DNA from: Limnohabitans sp. 2KL-1
GTDB lineage: Bacteria > Pseudomonadota > Gammaproteobacteria > Burkholderiales > Burkholderiaceae_C
DNA length: 64,000 nt
Direction of reading: 5' to 3'
Assembly (NCBI RefSeq): GCF_003063435.1
Contig: NZ_NESL01000005.1
Coordinates: forward strand, 62,001-126,000
A program made the position numbers and the translations under genes. The stretch's first letter is position 1, and each line of letters begins with the position of its first letter. The notes under the pieces were generated by a model that saw only the letters and a list, made by a program, of their open reading frames with translations, was not told the origin of the DNA and searched no databases. Below, in pieces: positions 28,552 to 38,069 of this stretch.

Positions 28552-29005
28552 GCCCACACCGCCTTGGGGCCAACTGCTGGCCCTGCCCAAGGCCCGCTGC
28601 TTCATCGACACCAACGTGCTGGTCTATGCAGACAGCACCGACGAGCCCCGCAAGCAGCGCATCGCCATCGACCTGCTGCGCCACTTGCGCTTTGAACGGC
28701 TGGGCGTGCTGTCCACCCAGGTCTTGAACGAGTACATCCAGGTCGGCCTGCGCAAGCTGGGCCTGTCCCACACGCACATCCGCGAGCAACTGCATTGCTA
28801 CCGGCAGCTGGACTTGGCTGCCGTGACCCCTGACACCATTGACATGGCCTTGGATCTTCACCAAAAACATGCCCTGAGCTACTGGAACGCCCTGATCGTG
28901 GCCAGCGCCCACATTGCGGGGTGCTCGGTGTTGATCACCGAAGACATGGGCACCGGCGAAGTGCTGGCCGGGGTGAAACTGGTCAATCCCTTCACTTCGG
29001 TCTGA
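28538..29005 (+). CDS. PIN-domain toxin (VapC-like)
   Basis: 155-residue PIN-fold ribonuclease candidate. The metal-binding residues map to Asp24 ([10 protein letters not shown]), Glu65 (LNEYIQVG) and Asp136 (LITEDM). The third acidic position, usually Asp in a YWDALI-type motif, is Asn117 ([11 protein letters not shown]). That may weaken or alter cleavage, or be tolerated in this subfamily. Start at ATG 28538, within the antitoxin gene. VapC toxins usually cut tRNA or rRNA; the target here is unknown. Confidence 0.83.
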   Translation: MIAAEPTPPWGQLLALPKARCFIDTNVLVYADSTDEPRKQRIAIDLLRHLRFERLGVLSTQVLNEYIQVGLRKLGLSHTHIREQLHCYRQLDLAAVTPDTIDMALDLHQKHALSYWNALIVASAHIAGCSVLITEDMGTGEVLAGVKLVNPFTSV

Positions 29006-29070
29006 ACCCGCTTCAAGCCACAGCCGGACCCGCGATAATCGCAGGCTTCGCACACACACCCTGCACACCC

Positions 29071-29811
29071 ATGACGACGCCCGAAGACACCTCGACCACC
29101 CCGGTATCCGACGCCCCTGAAGCCACCGACGCCCCCTTCATGCGCACCATCAAGACCTATGTGCTGCGGGCCGGGCGCATGGGACCAGGCCAAACGCGGG
29201 CGTTTGAGCAGTTCGGCCCGAAATTCCTCGTGCCTTACAGCGCCGAACGCCTGGACGTGCAGGCCAGCTTTGGGCGCAGCGCCCCCCTGATTCTGGAAAT
29301 CGGCTTTGGCATGGGGGACGCCACCGCCAAAATCGCGCAGGTGCGTCCGGATGACAACTTTTTGTGCTGTGAGGTGCATGAGCCCGGTGTGGGTGCCCTG
29401 CTCAAGCGATGCGGTGAAGAAAGCATCGCCAACATCCGCATCGTGCAACACGACGCGATCGAGGTGATGGACAACATGCTGGGCGAGAACAGTCTGGACG
29501 GCGTGCACATCTTCTTTCCGGACCCTTGGCACAAAAGCCGCCACCACAAGCGCCGCCTGATCCAGTCGCCCTTCATCCAGCGCCTGGCCCGGCACATCAA
29601 GCCCGGCGGCTACCTGCACCTGGCCACCGATTGGCAGCCCTATTCCGAGCAAATGATGGCAGTGCTCCGCGCCGAGGCCTTGCTCGTCAACACCAGCGAT
29701 GCAGCCGACGGTTTTGCCGCCAAGCCCGACTACCGGCCGCTCACCAAGTTTGAAAACCGAGGCCTGAAACTGGGCCACGGCGTGTGGGACTTGGTGTTCC
29801 GCCGGGTCTGA
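29071..29811 (+). CDS. trmB: tRNA (guanine-46-N7)-methyltransferase
   Basis: SAM-dependent enzyme modifying G46 of tRNA. The 246 residues have a Thr/Pro/Asp-rich leader of about 25 residues, then [16 protein letters not shown] (SAM motif I), [21 protein letters not shown] (the catalytic PDPWxKxRHxKRR signature) and [13 protein letters not shown] 29071 is the first in-frame start before conserved sequence. One base separates its stop from the next gene. Confidence 0.95.
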   Translation: MTTPEDTSTTPVSDAPEATDAPFMRTIKTYVLRAGRMGPGQTRAFEQFGPKFLVPYSAERLDVQASFGRSAPLILEIGFGMGDATAKIAQVRPDDNFLCCEVHEPGVGALLKRCGEESIANIRIVQHDAIEVMDNMLGENSLDGVHIFFPDPWHKSRHHKRRLIQSPFIQRLARHIKPGGYLHLATDWQPYSEQMMAVLRAEALLVNTSDAADGFAAKPDYRPLTKFENRGLKLGHGVWDLVFRRV

Positions 29812-29812
29812 C

Positions 29813-30727
29813 ATGACTCGCTCGGGACGCGTGGCCCAAATGCCCATGCGCGAGGGCGTGAGCGCCAGCGTGGTGGCCGTTCCGGCGGGCCATTGGCCCA
29901 ATCTGCTCGACTTTTTGGCACAGCGCATGCCCGGCATCTCGCGCAGCGAATGGGCCGAGCGTCTGCGCCAAGGTCTGGTGCTGCAAGAAAGCGGGCAATG
30001 CGCCCAAGCCGATCAACCGTGCCTGGCCGGGCAGCGCTTTTTTTATTACCGCAACGTGGCCGACGAGCCGCAACTGCCCAGGCAAGCGGCGGTGGTGTTC
30101 GAAGACGATCATCTGCTGGTGGCCGACAAGCCTCATTTCATGCCCGTGACGCCGTCTGGCCCCTATGTGCAGCAATGCCTGCTGGTGCAACTCAAGCGAC
30201 TGACCGGTTATGCCGACCTGGTCCCCCTGCACCGCATTGACCGCGAAACGGCTGGGCTGGTGCTGTTTGGCAAGCGCCTGCACGAACGCGATGCCTACCA
30301 CGCCCTGTTTCGCGACCACACCATTCACAAGACTTACCACGCCGTGGCCCAGCAACGCCCCGAGCTGGCCCTGCCCCGTGTGCACACCAGCCGACTGGCC
30401 GAAGACCCGGTGTATTTTTTCAAGATGCGCGAAGTGCCAGGTGAGCCCAACAGCGAAACCCGCATTGCCCTGCTGCGCACCCAGGGTGACCGTGCGCTGT
30501 ACCAGCTGGAGCCGGTCTCAGGCAAACGCCATCAGTTGCGGGTGCACATGATGGCCATGGGCATTCCGATTGAGGGGGACCAGTTTTACCCCACCGTGCT
30601 GCGGGGGCCGAATGAGCCCGAAAACTTTCAGCAGCCCTTGCAGCTGCTGGCCCACTCGGTGCAGTTCACCGACCCGCTCACGGGCCAAGACCGTGTGTTT
30701 GAAAGCCGCCAGCAACTGCTGCTGTGA
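29813..30727 (+). CDS. RluA-family pseudouridine synthase
   Basis: 304 residues with an N-terminal S4-like stretch (ISRSEWAERLRQGLV) and the catalytic motif HRIDRETAGLVLFGK, whose Asp attacks uridine; YQLEPVSGKRHQLRVHM is the late RluA motif. Related to RluA/TruC proteins but I cannot assign the target uridine. Likely co-transcribed with trmB, giving an RNA-modification pair. Confidence 0.87.
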   Translation: MTRSGRVAQMPMREGVSASVVAVPAGHWPNLLDFLAQRMPGISRSEWAERLRQGLVLQESGQCAQADQPCLAGQRFFYYRNVADEPQLPRQAAVVFEDDHLLVADKPHFMPVTPSGPYVQQCLLVQLKRLTGYADLVPLHRIDRETAGLVLFGKRLHERDAYHALFRDHTIHKTYHAVAQQRPELALPRVHTSRLAEDPVYFFKMREVPGEPNSETRIALLRTQGDRALYQLEPVSGKRHQLRVHMMAMGIPIEGDQFYPTVLRGPNEPENFQQPLQLLAHSVQFTDPLTGQDRVFESRQQLLL

Positions 30728-30745
30728 GACAGGCTTTGGCAGGAC

Positions 30746-30767
30746 TGGGGTTGCCCCCAAATTTTTT
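30746..30767 (+). terminator. Weak intrinsic terminator after the pseudouridine synthase
   Basis: TGGGG and CCCCA form a 5-bp stem with a TTGC loop, followed after three bases by TTTTTT. The rest of 30768-30943 holds no gene; it contains two copies of TTTGTCACCC but no clear function. Confidence 0.5.
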
Positions 30768-30943
30768 GTCACCCCTGACCTGAGCGTTTTGACAGCCAAG
30801 CTTGAGGGCTTTGTCACCCTTGCCACGAAGACTTTGTCTCCCCGCGCTTGTCCCGGAGTCCATCTTCTGAACCGCCACACCGCCACCGGGTCATCAACTG
30901 AACCTTGGTCCAGCCATGCCGCAGAAGCGCTGTTGCTAGATGC

Positions 30944-33661
30944 TCAAACCCGCTCAGCCACCCAGGCTTGCACGCTGGCCATCGCGGCCGGCAAAGCCGC
31001 GGCGTTGGTGCCTCCGGCCATGGCCACGTCGGGCTTGCCGCCGCCTTTGCCGCCCACCTGACCCGCCACAAAGTTGGCCAGCTCACCGGCTTTGACTTTG
31101 CCCACGGTGTCGGCAGTCACGCCAGCGACGATCTGCACCTTCTCACCGTCCACAGCGGTCAAGACGATCACAGCCGTTTTCATCTTGTCTTTGAGCTTCT
31201 CCACGGTGTCGCGCAAGGTCTTGGCGTCGGCGCCTTCGAGCTTGGCCACCAAGAGCTTGATGCCCTTGACGTCTACGGCCTGGGTCATCAACTCGTCACC
31301 CTGGGCCGAAGCGAGCTTGCCTTTGGCGGCAGCCAGTTCTTTTTCGAGCGCCTTGACCTGGTCCAGCACCTGGGCGATGCGGTTGTTCAGCTCGGCAGGT
31401 TGGGCCTTGAGCGCGCCTGCGGCTTGCGTCACAGTGTCTTCGAGCGACTGCAGATAAGCCAAAGCATTCGCGCCGGTGACGGCCTCGATGCGGCGCACGC
31501 CAGCGGCCACGCCGCCTTCGCTGACGATCTTGAACAAACCAATGTCGCCCGTCGCTTTGACGTGGGTGCCGCCGCACAACTCGCGGCTGGAACCAATGTC
31601 CAAAACACGCACGGTCTCGCCATACTTCTCGCCAAACAACATCATCGCACCCGTCTTTTGGGCGCTTTCGATGTCCATCACGCGGGCCTGCGCCGCGGCG
31701 TTGGCCAAAATTTCAGCATTGACCTTGGCTTCGATCTCGCGGATTTCCGCGTCGGTCACGGGCGCGTTGTGCGCAAAGTCAAAACGCGTGCGCTCGGCAT
31801 TGACCAAGCTGCCCTTTTGCTGCACGTGGCTGCCCAGCACTTCGCGCAGAGCTTTGTGCATCAGGTGAGTGGCGGAGTGGTTGCGCACGGTGGCGGCGCG
31901 CAGGCCCAAGTCCACATGGGCTTGCACCATGTCGCCCACTTTCAGGCTGCCGGATTTGATTTCGCCATGGTGGCCAAACACATCGGCCTTGATCTTGAGG
32001 GTGTCGGCCACATTGAACTGGCCGCCCGCGTTGTGGATCATGCCCTGGTCGCCCACTTGGCCGCCCGACTCGGCGTAGAACGGGGTCGTGTCCAACACCA
32101 CCACGCCTGATTGGCCAGCTTTCAGCTCGGTCACGGCGTTGCCGTCAGCATACAAAGCCAGCACTTTGGCGTTGGCCGTCAGGTCGTCGTAGCCCACAAA
32201 GTCGTTGCCTTCGCCGGTGTAATCCAGCGCCTTGTCCATCTTGAACTTGCCAGCAGCGCGGGCCTGGGCTTTTTGCTTTTCCATGGCGGTGGCGAAACCG
32301 GCTTCGTCCACGCTCAGGCCACGCTCACGGCACACATCGGCCGACAGGTCGAGCGGGAAGCCGTAGGTGTCATGCAGTTTGAAGGCCAGTTGTCCAGAAA
32401 GTTTGACAAAAGCAGACCCCGGTGATGAATCTATTGTCAATAAAGAATTAGGACTATGGCGGTGGTGTTTACCTTCAAGAAAGGCAATTTCACTCTCAAG
32501 AATCTGCATGCCGCTTTGCAGGGTCTCGAAGAAGCGCTCTTCTTCAATGCGCAAGATGTCGGCAATGCGGTCGGCCTGATCGGCCATGTTGGGGTAAGCC
32601 GCGCCCATGAGCTTGACCAAGTCGGGCACCAGCTTGTGGAAGAACGGGGTTTTTTGGCCCAGCAAATAACCATGGCGAATGGCGCGGCGCACGATGCGGC
32701 GCTGCACGTAGCCTCGGCCTTCGTTGCTGGGCACCACGCCGTCACTCACCAAGAACGCGGTGGCACGGATGTGGTCGGCGATCACGCGCAGCGACTTGTT
32801 GTTCAGATCGGTGCAGCCGGTTTCGCGCGACGCGGCCTTGATCAGCGCGTCAAAAATGTCGATTTCGTAGTTGCTGTGAACGTGCTGCAAGATGGCCGCC
32901 AAGCGCTCCAGGCCCATGCCCGTGTCCACACAAGGCGCGGGCAGCGGCGTGACGGCACCGGTCTCGTCCATGTTGAACTGCATGAACACGTTGTTCCAGA
33001 TTTCGATGAAACGGTCGCCGTCTTCATCGGGGCTGCCGGGTGGGCCGCCGGGGATGTGCGCGCCGTGGTCGTAAAAGATTTCGGAGCAAGGGCCGCAAGG
33101 GCCCGTGTCGGCCATCATCCAGAAGTTGTCGGACTTGTAGCGGCCGCCCTTGTTGTCGCCGATGCGGATGATGCGGTTTTCTACCTTGATGCGCTCAGGC
33201 GTCCAACCGGCTTTGACAAAAATGCCCTCCCAAATGCCATAGGCCTCGTCGTCTTCCATATAGACCGTGGCGTAGAGCTTGTCGGCGGGCAGTTTGTAGA
33301 CCTCGGTCAACAGCTCCCAGGCCCATTGCAGCGACTCGCGCTTGAAATAGTCGCCAAACGACCAGTTGCCCAGCATCTCGAAAAAGGTGTGGTGGCGGGC
33401 GGTGTAGCCCACGTTTTCCAGGTCATTGTGCTTGCCACCCGCACGCAAGCAAGCCTGCACGGACGCGGCGCGCACATAAGAGCGCTTGTCCGACCCCAAA
33501 AACACGTCCTTGAACTGGACCATGCCCGAGTTGGTGAACATCAGGGTCGGGTCATTGCCCGGCACCAAGGGGCTGGACGCCACCACGGTGTGGCCCTTGG
33601 ACTCGAAAAAGTCCAGGAAGGTCTTGCGGATGTCGGCAACGGAAAAAGTGGGTTGGCTCAT
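30944..33661 (-). CDS. alaS: Alanine-tRNA ligase, with an unusual internal insertion
   Basis: Class II synthetase charging tRNA(Ala) and editing Ser/Gly. The 905 residues start [20 protein letters not shown], have [27 protein letters not shown] catalytic motifs, [21 protein letters not shown] in the tRNA-recognition region, [12 protein letters not shown] and [13 protein letters not shown] with the editing-site His and Cys, and a C-Ala domain rich in Gly. Residues of about 399-419 (bases 32405-32467) are an AT-rich in-frame insertion ([17 protein letters not shown]...) absent from the family pattern I know. Confidence 0.95.
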   Translation of the reverse strand: MSQPTFSVADIRKTFLDFFESKGHTVVASSPLVPGNDPTLMFTNSGMVQFKDVFLGSDKRSYVRAASVQACLRAGGKHNDLENVGYTARHHTFFEMLGNWSFGDYFKRESLQWAWELLTEVYKLPADKLYATVYMEDDEAYGIWEGIFVKAGWTPERIKVENRIIRIGDNKGGRYKSDNFWMMADTGPCGPCSEIFYDHGAHIPGGPPGSPDEDGDRFIEIWNNVFMQFNMDETGAVTPLPAPCVDTGMGLERLAAILQHVHSNYEIDIFDALIKAASRETGCTDLNNKSLRVIADHIRATAFLVSDGVVPSNEGRGYVQRRIVRRAIRHGYLLGQKTPFFHKLVPDLVKLMGAAYPNMADQADRIADILRIEEERFFETLQSGMQILESEIAFLEGKHHRHSPNSLLTIDSSPGSAFVKLSGQLAFKLHDTYGFPLDLSADVCRERGLSVDEAGFATAMEKQKAQARAAGKFKMDKALDYTGEGNDFVGYDDLTANAKVLALYADGNAVTELKAGQSGVVVLDTTPFYAESGGQVGDQGMIHNAGGQFNVADTLKIKADVFGHHGEIKSGSLKVGDMVQAHVDLGLRAATVRNHSATHLMHKALREVLGSHVQQKGSLVNAERTRFDFAHNAPVTDAEIREIEAKVNAEILANAAAQARVMDIESAQKTGAMMLFGEKYGETVRVLDIGSSRELCGGTHVKATGDIGLFKIVSEGGVAAGVRRIEAVTGANALAYLQSLEDTVTQAAGALKAQPAELNNRIAQVLDQVKALEKELAAAKGKLASAQGDELMTQAVDVKGIKLLVAKLEGADAKTLRDTVEKLKDKMKTAVIVLTAVDGEKVQIVAGVTADTVGKVKAGELANFVAGQVGGKGGGKPDVAMAGGTNAAALPAAMASVQAWVAERV

Positions 33662-33820
33662 GGTCTTGACTGCTTTCTAGTGCAACCGGCCATTATAAGT
33701 TTGCGCCCGACCACCTCGGCGGTGGCCCTGCGGGCGGGTGCCCAAGTCAACACGGCCGCGTTGTCTTTGCGACAGAAACAGCTGGGTGTCTGGGTTAAGC
33801 TTCAAGGCATGGCACAATTT

Positions 33821-33834
33821 ACTTAACAAGTTAA
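33821..33834. promoter_or_regulatory. AT-rich dyad upstream of the GabD-like gene
   Basis: TTAAC, AA, GTTAA is a near-perfect 12-base inverted repeat 20 bases before the ATG. It could bind a regulator, but it is short and no regulator gene adjoins it. Confidence 0.3.
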
Positions 33835-33853
33835 ATAAAGCAGAGACACCCTC

Positions 33854-35344
33854 ATGAACGCACACACATCGCCCCTCGCTCAGCTCCAGGACCCCAGCCT
33901 GCTCAAGACCGACGCCCTGATCAACGGCCAATGGGTGGCAGGCAGCAGCCGCTTTGACATCACTGACCCGGCCACTGGTGCGGTGCTGACCAGCGTGGCC
34001 AATCTGGGGCCCGCAGACGCCGAAGCAGCCATCGCTGCCGCCAACGCCGCCTGGCCCGCATGGAAAGCCAAAACCGCCAAAGAGCGAAGCATCATTTTGC
34101 GCAAGTGGTACGACTTGCTCATGGCCAACCAGGACGATCTGGGCCGCATCATGACCGCTGAGCAAGGCAAGCCCCTGCCCGAAGCCAAAGGCGAAGTGGC
34201 CTACGGTGCCAGCTTTGTCGAGTGGTTTGCAGAAGAAGCCAAGCGCATCAACGGCGAGACCCTGCCCCAGTTCGACAACAACCGCCGCTTGCTGGTACTC
34301 AAGCAGCCCATTGGCGTGTGCGCGGCCATCACGCCCTGGAACTTTCCATTGGCCATGATCACCCGCAAAGTGGCACCGGCTTTGGCCGCAGGCTGCCCCG
34401 TGATCATCAAACCCGCTGAGCTGACGCCGCTCACCGCCCTGGCTGCTGCCGAGCTGGCCATCCGTGCGGGCATTCCAGCAGGCGTGCTGAACATGGTCAC
34501 CGCCGACAGCGACAACTCGATCGCGGTGGGCAAAGTGCTGTGCGCCTCAGATGTGGTGCGCCACATCAGCTTCACCGGCTCCACCGAGGTCGGCCGCATC
34601 CTGATGGCGCAATCGGCCCCCACCGTGAAAAAAATGTCGCTGGAGTTGGGCGGCAACGCCCCCTTCATCGTGTTTGAAGACGCCGACATCGACAGCGCCG
34701 TCGAAGGCGCTTTTGCCAGCAAATACCGCAATGCCGGTCAGACCTGCGTGTGCTCCAACCGCTTTTATGTGCAAGAAGGTGTGTACGACGAGTTCGTCCG
34801 CAAATTTGCGGCCAAAGTGCAGACCGCCAAAGTGGGCAATGGCTTTGAAGACGGCGTGAACCAGGGCCCCCTGATCGAGGAAGCGGCGCTGACCAAAGTG
34901 CAGCGCCACGTAGACGATGCCCTGGCCAAAGGCGGCCGTGTGTTGGTCGGCGGCAAGCGCTTGATCGGCATGGGCTCGGGCCAGTTCTTTGAACCCACGG
35001 TGGTGGCAGACGCGACCCCGGACATGCTGTGCGCCAAAGAAGAGACCTTCGGCCCGTTTGCGCCCGTCTTCAAGTTCAAGACCGAGCAAGAAGCCATCGA
35101 CGCCGCCAACAACACCGAGTTTGGCCTGGCCAGCTACTTTTACAGCCGCGACGTCGGCCGCATTTTCCGGGTCAGCGAGGCGCTGGAATACGGCATGGTC
35201 GGCATCAACGTGGGCATTTTGGCCACTGAGCATGTGCCTTTTGGCGGCGTCAAACAGTCCGGCCTGGGCCGCGAAGGCTCGCACCACGGCATCGATGACT
35301 ATGTCGAGATCAAATACCTCTGCATGGGCGATATCCTGAAGTAA
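33854..35344 (+). CDS. gabD: NAD(P)-dependent succinate-semialdehyde dehydrogenase
   Basis: ALDH-superfamily enzyme of 496 residues, the last step of GABA breakdown to succinate. Visible motifs: ITPWNFPLAMITRKVAPAL, FTGSTEVGR (cofactor loop), catalytic Glu in LELGGNAPFIVFEDAD and the nucleophile Cys in NAGQTCVCSNRFYVQ, whose second Cys (CVC) is typical of GabD. Length and the C-terminal KQSGLGREGSHHGIDDYVEIKYLC also fit GabD. No gabT adjoins it. Its stop is only 13 bases before tRNA-Gly. Confidence 0.88.
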   Translation: MNAHTSPLAQLQDPSLLKTDALINGQWVAGSSRFDITDPATGAVLTSVANLGPADAEAAIAAANAAWPAWKAKTAKERSIILRKWYDLLMANQDDLGRIMTAEQGKPLPEAKGEVAYGASFVEWFAEEAKRINGETLPQFDNNRRLLVLKQPIGVCAAITPWNFPLAMITRKVAPALAAGCPVIIKPAELTPLTALAAAELAIRAGIPAGVLNMVTADSDNSIAVGKVLCASDVVRHISFTGSTEVGRILMAQSAPTVKKMSLELGGNAPFIVFEDADIDSAVEGAFASKYRNAGQTCVCSNRFYVQEGVYDEFVRKFAAKVQTAKVGNGFEDGVNQGPLIEEAALTKVQRHVDDALAKGGRVLVGGKRLIGMGSGQFFEPTVVADATPDMLCAKEETFGPFAPVFKFKTEQEAIDAANNTEFGLASYFYSRDVGRIFRVSEALEYGMVGINVGILATEHVPFGGVKQSGLGREGSHHGIDDYVEIKYLCMGDILK

Positions 35345-35357
35345 ACTACAGGGCTTC

Positions 35358-35431
35358 GCGGGCGTCGTTTAATGGTAGGACTTTTGCTTCCCAAGCAAAT
35401 AACGAGGGTTCGATTCCCTTCGCCCGCTCCA
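35358..35431 (+). tRNA. tRNA-Gly (anticodon CCC)
   Basis: 74-nt tRNA with encoded CCA. Acceptor GCGGGCG pairs with CGCCCGC, discriminator T; anticodon stem TTTGC/GCAAA closes a TTCCCAA loop, giving CCC. T arm GGGTTCGATTCCC. It sits 13 bases after the dehydrogenase stop and is followed by a hairpin and a ParB-like gene. Confidence 0.96.
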
Positions 35432-35451
35432 AATTTTGTTTCTAGTTTCAT

Positions 35452-35473
35452 GAAGGCCCCGCAAGGGGCCTTC
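35452..35473 (+). terminator. Hairpin terminator after tRNA-Gly
   Basis: GAAGGCCCC and GGGGCCTTC form a 9-bp stem with a GCAA tetraloop. The downstream T content is poor (CGGCATTTCT), so termination may be incomplete and could allow read-through into the ParB-like gene. Confidence 0.65.
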
Positions 35474-35496
35474 GGCATTTCTACCCCGCCCCATCC

Positions 35497-36318
35497 ATGA
35501 ACATCACCGTCAACGAAGACCTCAAAGCCTACATCGACCCACTCACCCCCGACGAACACGCGGCGCTGGAGCGCAGCATCCTGGCCGAGGGCTGCCGCGA
35601 CGCCCTGGTGCTGTGGGGCGATGTGCTGGTGGACGGGCACAACCGCTATGGCATTTGCCAAAAACATGGCCTGCCCTTTCAGACGGTGCAAAACACGCGT
35701 TTCCAATCCATGGAAGATGTGCACCTGTGGATGATTGACCAGCACTTGGGACGGCGCAGCGTGTCCGACTTCCAGCGCGGCGTGCTGGCCTTGCGCAAGA
35801 GAGAAATTCTGGCCGAGCGGCGCGCGCAAACCATCGCCGCGACCGCTTCGGCGGACGCCGCCGCGCCCGTCGAACCAGGCCACACGGCCCAAAACGGCGC
35901 TGTGCCAGAGTCCAACCCACTTAAAAGCCGCGCCGACATTGCCAAGGTGGCACGCCTGAGCAACAGCCAGGTGCTGCACATCGAAAAAATCCAGAAACAA
36001 GCCGCGCCCGAACTGGTGGCGGCAGTGAAGTCTGGCGTCATCTCCATCAACGCGGCTGCCGCAGTGGCCAGTTTGCCCGCTGAAGAGCAAAAAAGTGCCG
36101 CTTTGGGCGGCAAAGACGAACTCAAGCAAGCGGCCAAGCGTGTGCGCGATGTCCACCGCAAAACGCCGAAAGACGCCAAGCCCTCTGGCGAATCGGACAG
36201 CGCCGAAGGAACACCGACTGACCTGCAAGCCTTGCAGGAGCGGGTTGCCGCCTTGACGTCAGAAAACCAGGCGCTGCGTGCACAGGTGGCGCAGTTGCAG
36301 GCGCAGTTAAGCGCCTGA
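35497..36318 (+). CDS. ParB N-terminal domain-like DNA-binding protein (orphan)
   Basis: 273 residues. The first 100 resemble a ParB/sulfiredoxin domain (ERSILAEGCRDALVLWGDVLVDGHNRYGICQKHGL, with the GHNR box in place of GERR). Residues of about 145-200 look like a helix-turn-helix (RADIAKVARLSNSQVLHIEKIQ). The C-terminal 40 residues are a coiled coil (LQALQERVAALTSENQALRAQ). No parA, parS cluster or replication gene is near. Proteins of this type are annotated as plasmid replication/partition-related in relatives. The position behind a tRNA suggests a remnant of an integrated element, but this is inference. Confidence 0.65.
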   Translation: MNITVNEDLKAYIDPLTPDEHAALERSILAEGCRDALVLWGDVLVDGHNRYGICQKHGLPFQTVQNTRFQSMEDVHLWMIDQHLGRRSVSDFQRGVLALRKREILAERRAQTIAATASADAAAPVEPGHTAQNGAVPESNPLKSRADIAKVARLSNSQVLHIEKIQKQAAPELVAAVKSGVISINAAAAVASLPAEEQKSAALGGKDELKQAAKRVRDVHRKTPKDAKPSGESDSAEGTPTDLQALQERVAALTSENQALRAQVAQLQAQLSA

Positions 36319-36329
36319 ATGCGTGATCC

Positions 36330-36354
36330 GTAGGTCGGGCCTTCACGGGCCGAC
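36330..36354 (+). repeat. REP-like element, GTAG-headed family
   Basis: GTAGGTCGG followed by GCC, TTCAC and GGGCCGAC forms a GTAG-headed imperfect hairpin. The same layout occurs at 60411-60434 on the opposite strand (GTAGGTCGGAGCTTCAGC...). A GTAG/GTRG head plus palindrome is the signature of REPs mobilised by RAYT transposases; no RAYT gene is in the window. It lies right after the ParB-like gene and may also act as its terminator. Confidence 0.6.
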
Positions 36355-36475
36355 GGCCATACTTTCGCGAATCGAGATTTTCAAGAGGCGCTGGTGCACC
36401 GGAGTTTCGGACCTGAAGGCGCGCAACCCACAAAGACCGACAGCATCCATCCTGGATCGGTCAGGCCCCAACCAG

Positions 36476-36557
36476 CCCTGTGTGGGGTGCTCACCGGATC
36501 GGGCGATTTGGCGAGCGAAGCGAGTATGTGCCCGACCGGTGAGCGCCTCACACAGGG
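36476..36557. repeat. 82-nt long imperfect hairpin of unknown nature
   Basis: CCCTGTGTG (36476-36484) pairs with CACACAGGG (36549-36557). Inside, GGGTG pairs with CGCCT through two G-U pairs, CTCACCGG with CCGGTGAG perfectly, and CGGGC with GCCCG, leaving a loop of about 24 nt with GGCGAGCGAAGCGAG. That is about 27 pairs. The 36355-36584 stretch otherwise holds no gene I can support; short open frames on both strands are by-products of the symmetry. It could be a small RNA, a repeat unit or a recombination site. Confidence 0.6.
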
Positions 36558-36584
36558 CGACCCCAAAGCGTGCAATGGTCACAA

Positions 36585-36618
36585 CATGACAAAAGGCCCC
36601 GCAGGGCCTTTTGTCATG
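36585..36618. terminator. Bidirectional terminator hairpin downstream of the CoA-transferase genes
   Basis: CATGACAAAAGGCCC, CGCA loop, GGGCCTTTTGTCATG: a perfect 15-bp stem with A/T runs inside the stem on both strands, so it can act in either direction. It lies 14 bases past the scoB stop. Confidence 0.75.
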
Positions 36619-36632
36619 AACGCGGCAACTGA

Positions 36633-37274
<642 letters not shown>

Positions 37275-37275
37275 A

Positions 37276-37983
37276 TCAGACTCCCGCCTTTTCTGTAATC
37301 GTGCGTTTTTCGATGCGCTTTTCCGGTTTAGCGTTCAGCACGATGCGGTGCACATAAATACCGGGCAGGTGCACGCTGTCGGGGTGCATGTCGCCGGTTT
37401 CCACGATCTCTTCGACCTCGACCACGCAAATCTTGCCGGCCATGGCCACCGCCGGGTTGAAGTTGCGCGAGGTGTAACGGAACTGCAGGTTACCGGACTT
37501 GTCGGCACGATGCGCCTTGACCAGCGCCACATCGGGCACCAGCGAACGCTCCATCACATAGGTCTCGCCGTCAAACTCGCGCAGCTCTTTGCCTTCGGCC
37601 ACCAAAGTGCCCACACCGGTCTTGGTGAAGAAGGCCGGGATGCCCGCACCGCCCGCACGCAGCTTCTCGGCCAGCGTGCCTTGCGGCGTGAATTCCAAAG
37701 CCAACTCGCCCGCCAGGTACTGGCGCTCGAACTCCTTGTTCTCACCCACATAAGACGAAATCATTTTCTTGATCTGACGGGTCTGCAGCAGCTTGCCCAG
37801 ACCAAAATCGTCCACGCCCGCGTTGTTCGAAATAGCGGTCAGGTTCTGCACACCGCTGTCGCGCAAGGCGTCGATCAGTGCCTCGGGGATGCCGCACAGG
37901 CCAAAACCGCCCACACCAATGAGTTGACCGTCAGCGACGATGCCCTTGAGGGCTTCGGCTGCGGAAGGAAAAATCTTGTTCAC
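37276..37983 (-). CDS. scoA: 3-oxoacid CoA-transferase subunit A
   Basis: Alpha subunit of 235 residues. [19 protein letters not shown] is the CoA-transferase class I signature, and [16 protein letters not shown] and the late [14 protein letters not shown] are typical of SCOT alpha chains. First gene of the scoAB operon; a repeated TACGTA element and a divergent PAS-LuxR regulator lie immediately upstream, which suggests substrate-responsive control. Confidence 0.92.
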   Translation of the reverse strand: MNKIFPSAAEALKGIVADGQLIGVGGFGLCGIPEALIDALRDSGVQNLTAISNNAGVDDFGLGKLLQTRQIKKMISSYVGENKEFERQYLAGELALEFTPQGTLAEKLRAGGAGIPAFFTKTGVGTLVAEGKELREFDGETYVMERSLVPDVALVKAHRADKSGNLQFRYTSRNFNPAVAMAGKICVVEVEEIVETGDMHPDSVHLPGIYVHRIVLNAKPEKRIEKRTITEKAGV

Positions 37984-38018
37984 ACCGGTCTCCAGTAGAA
38001 GGATGAAAGCGTTACGAT

Positions 38019-38040
38019 ACTACGTATTCAACTACGTAGT
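38019..38040. promoter_or_regulatory. Repeated ACTACGTA operator between scoA and the LuxR-type regulator
   Basis: ACTACGTA occurs at 38019-38026 and 38031-38038, twelve bases apart, and the second copy is part of the perfect palindrome ACTACGTAGT; a third partial CGTAG follows at 38045. Spacing near one helical turn and a position between divergent genes argue for a binding site of the adjacent LuxR-type protein. Confidence 0.6.
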
Positions 38041-38069
38041 TTTTCGTAGAGGGTGGCCCTTAGCCAAAC

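Noticed and set aside
36476-36557. Integron attC site
   Set aside because: No RYYYAAC/GTTRRRY core sites at the ends and no integrase or cassette arrangement.
36343-36582. Overlapping open frames on both strands across the 82-nt hairpin
   Set aside because: Their sequences follow from the hairpin symmetry; no SD, no domain. Kept only as part of the hairpin description.
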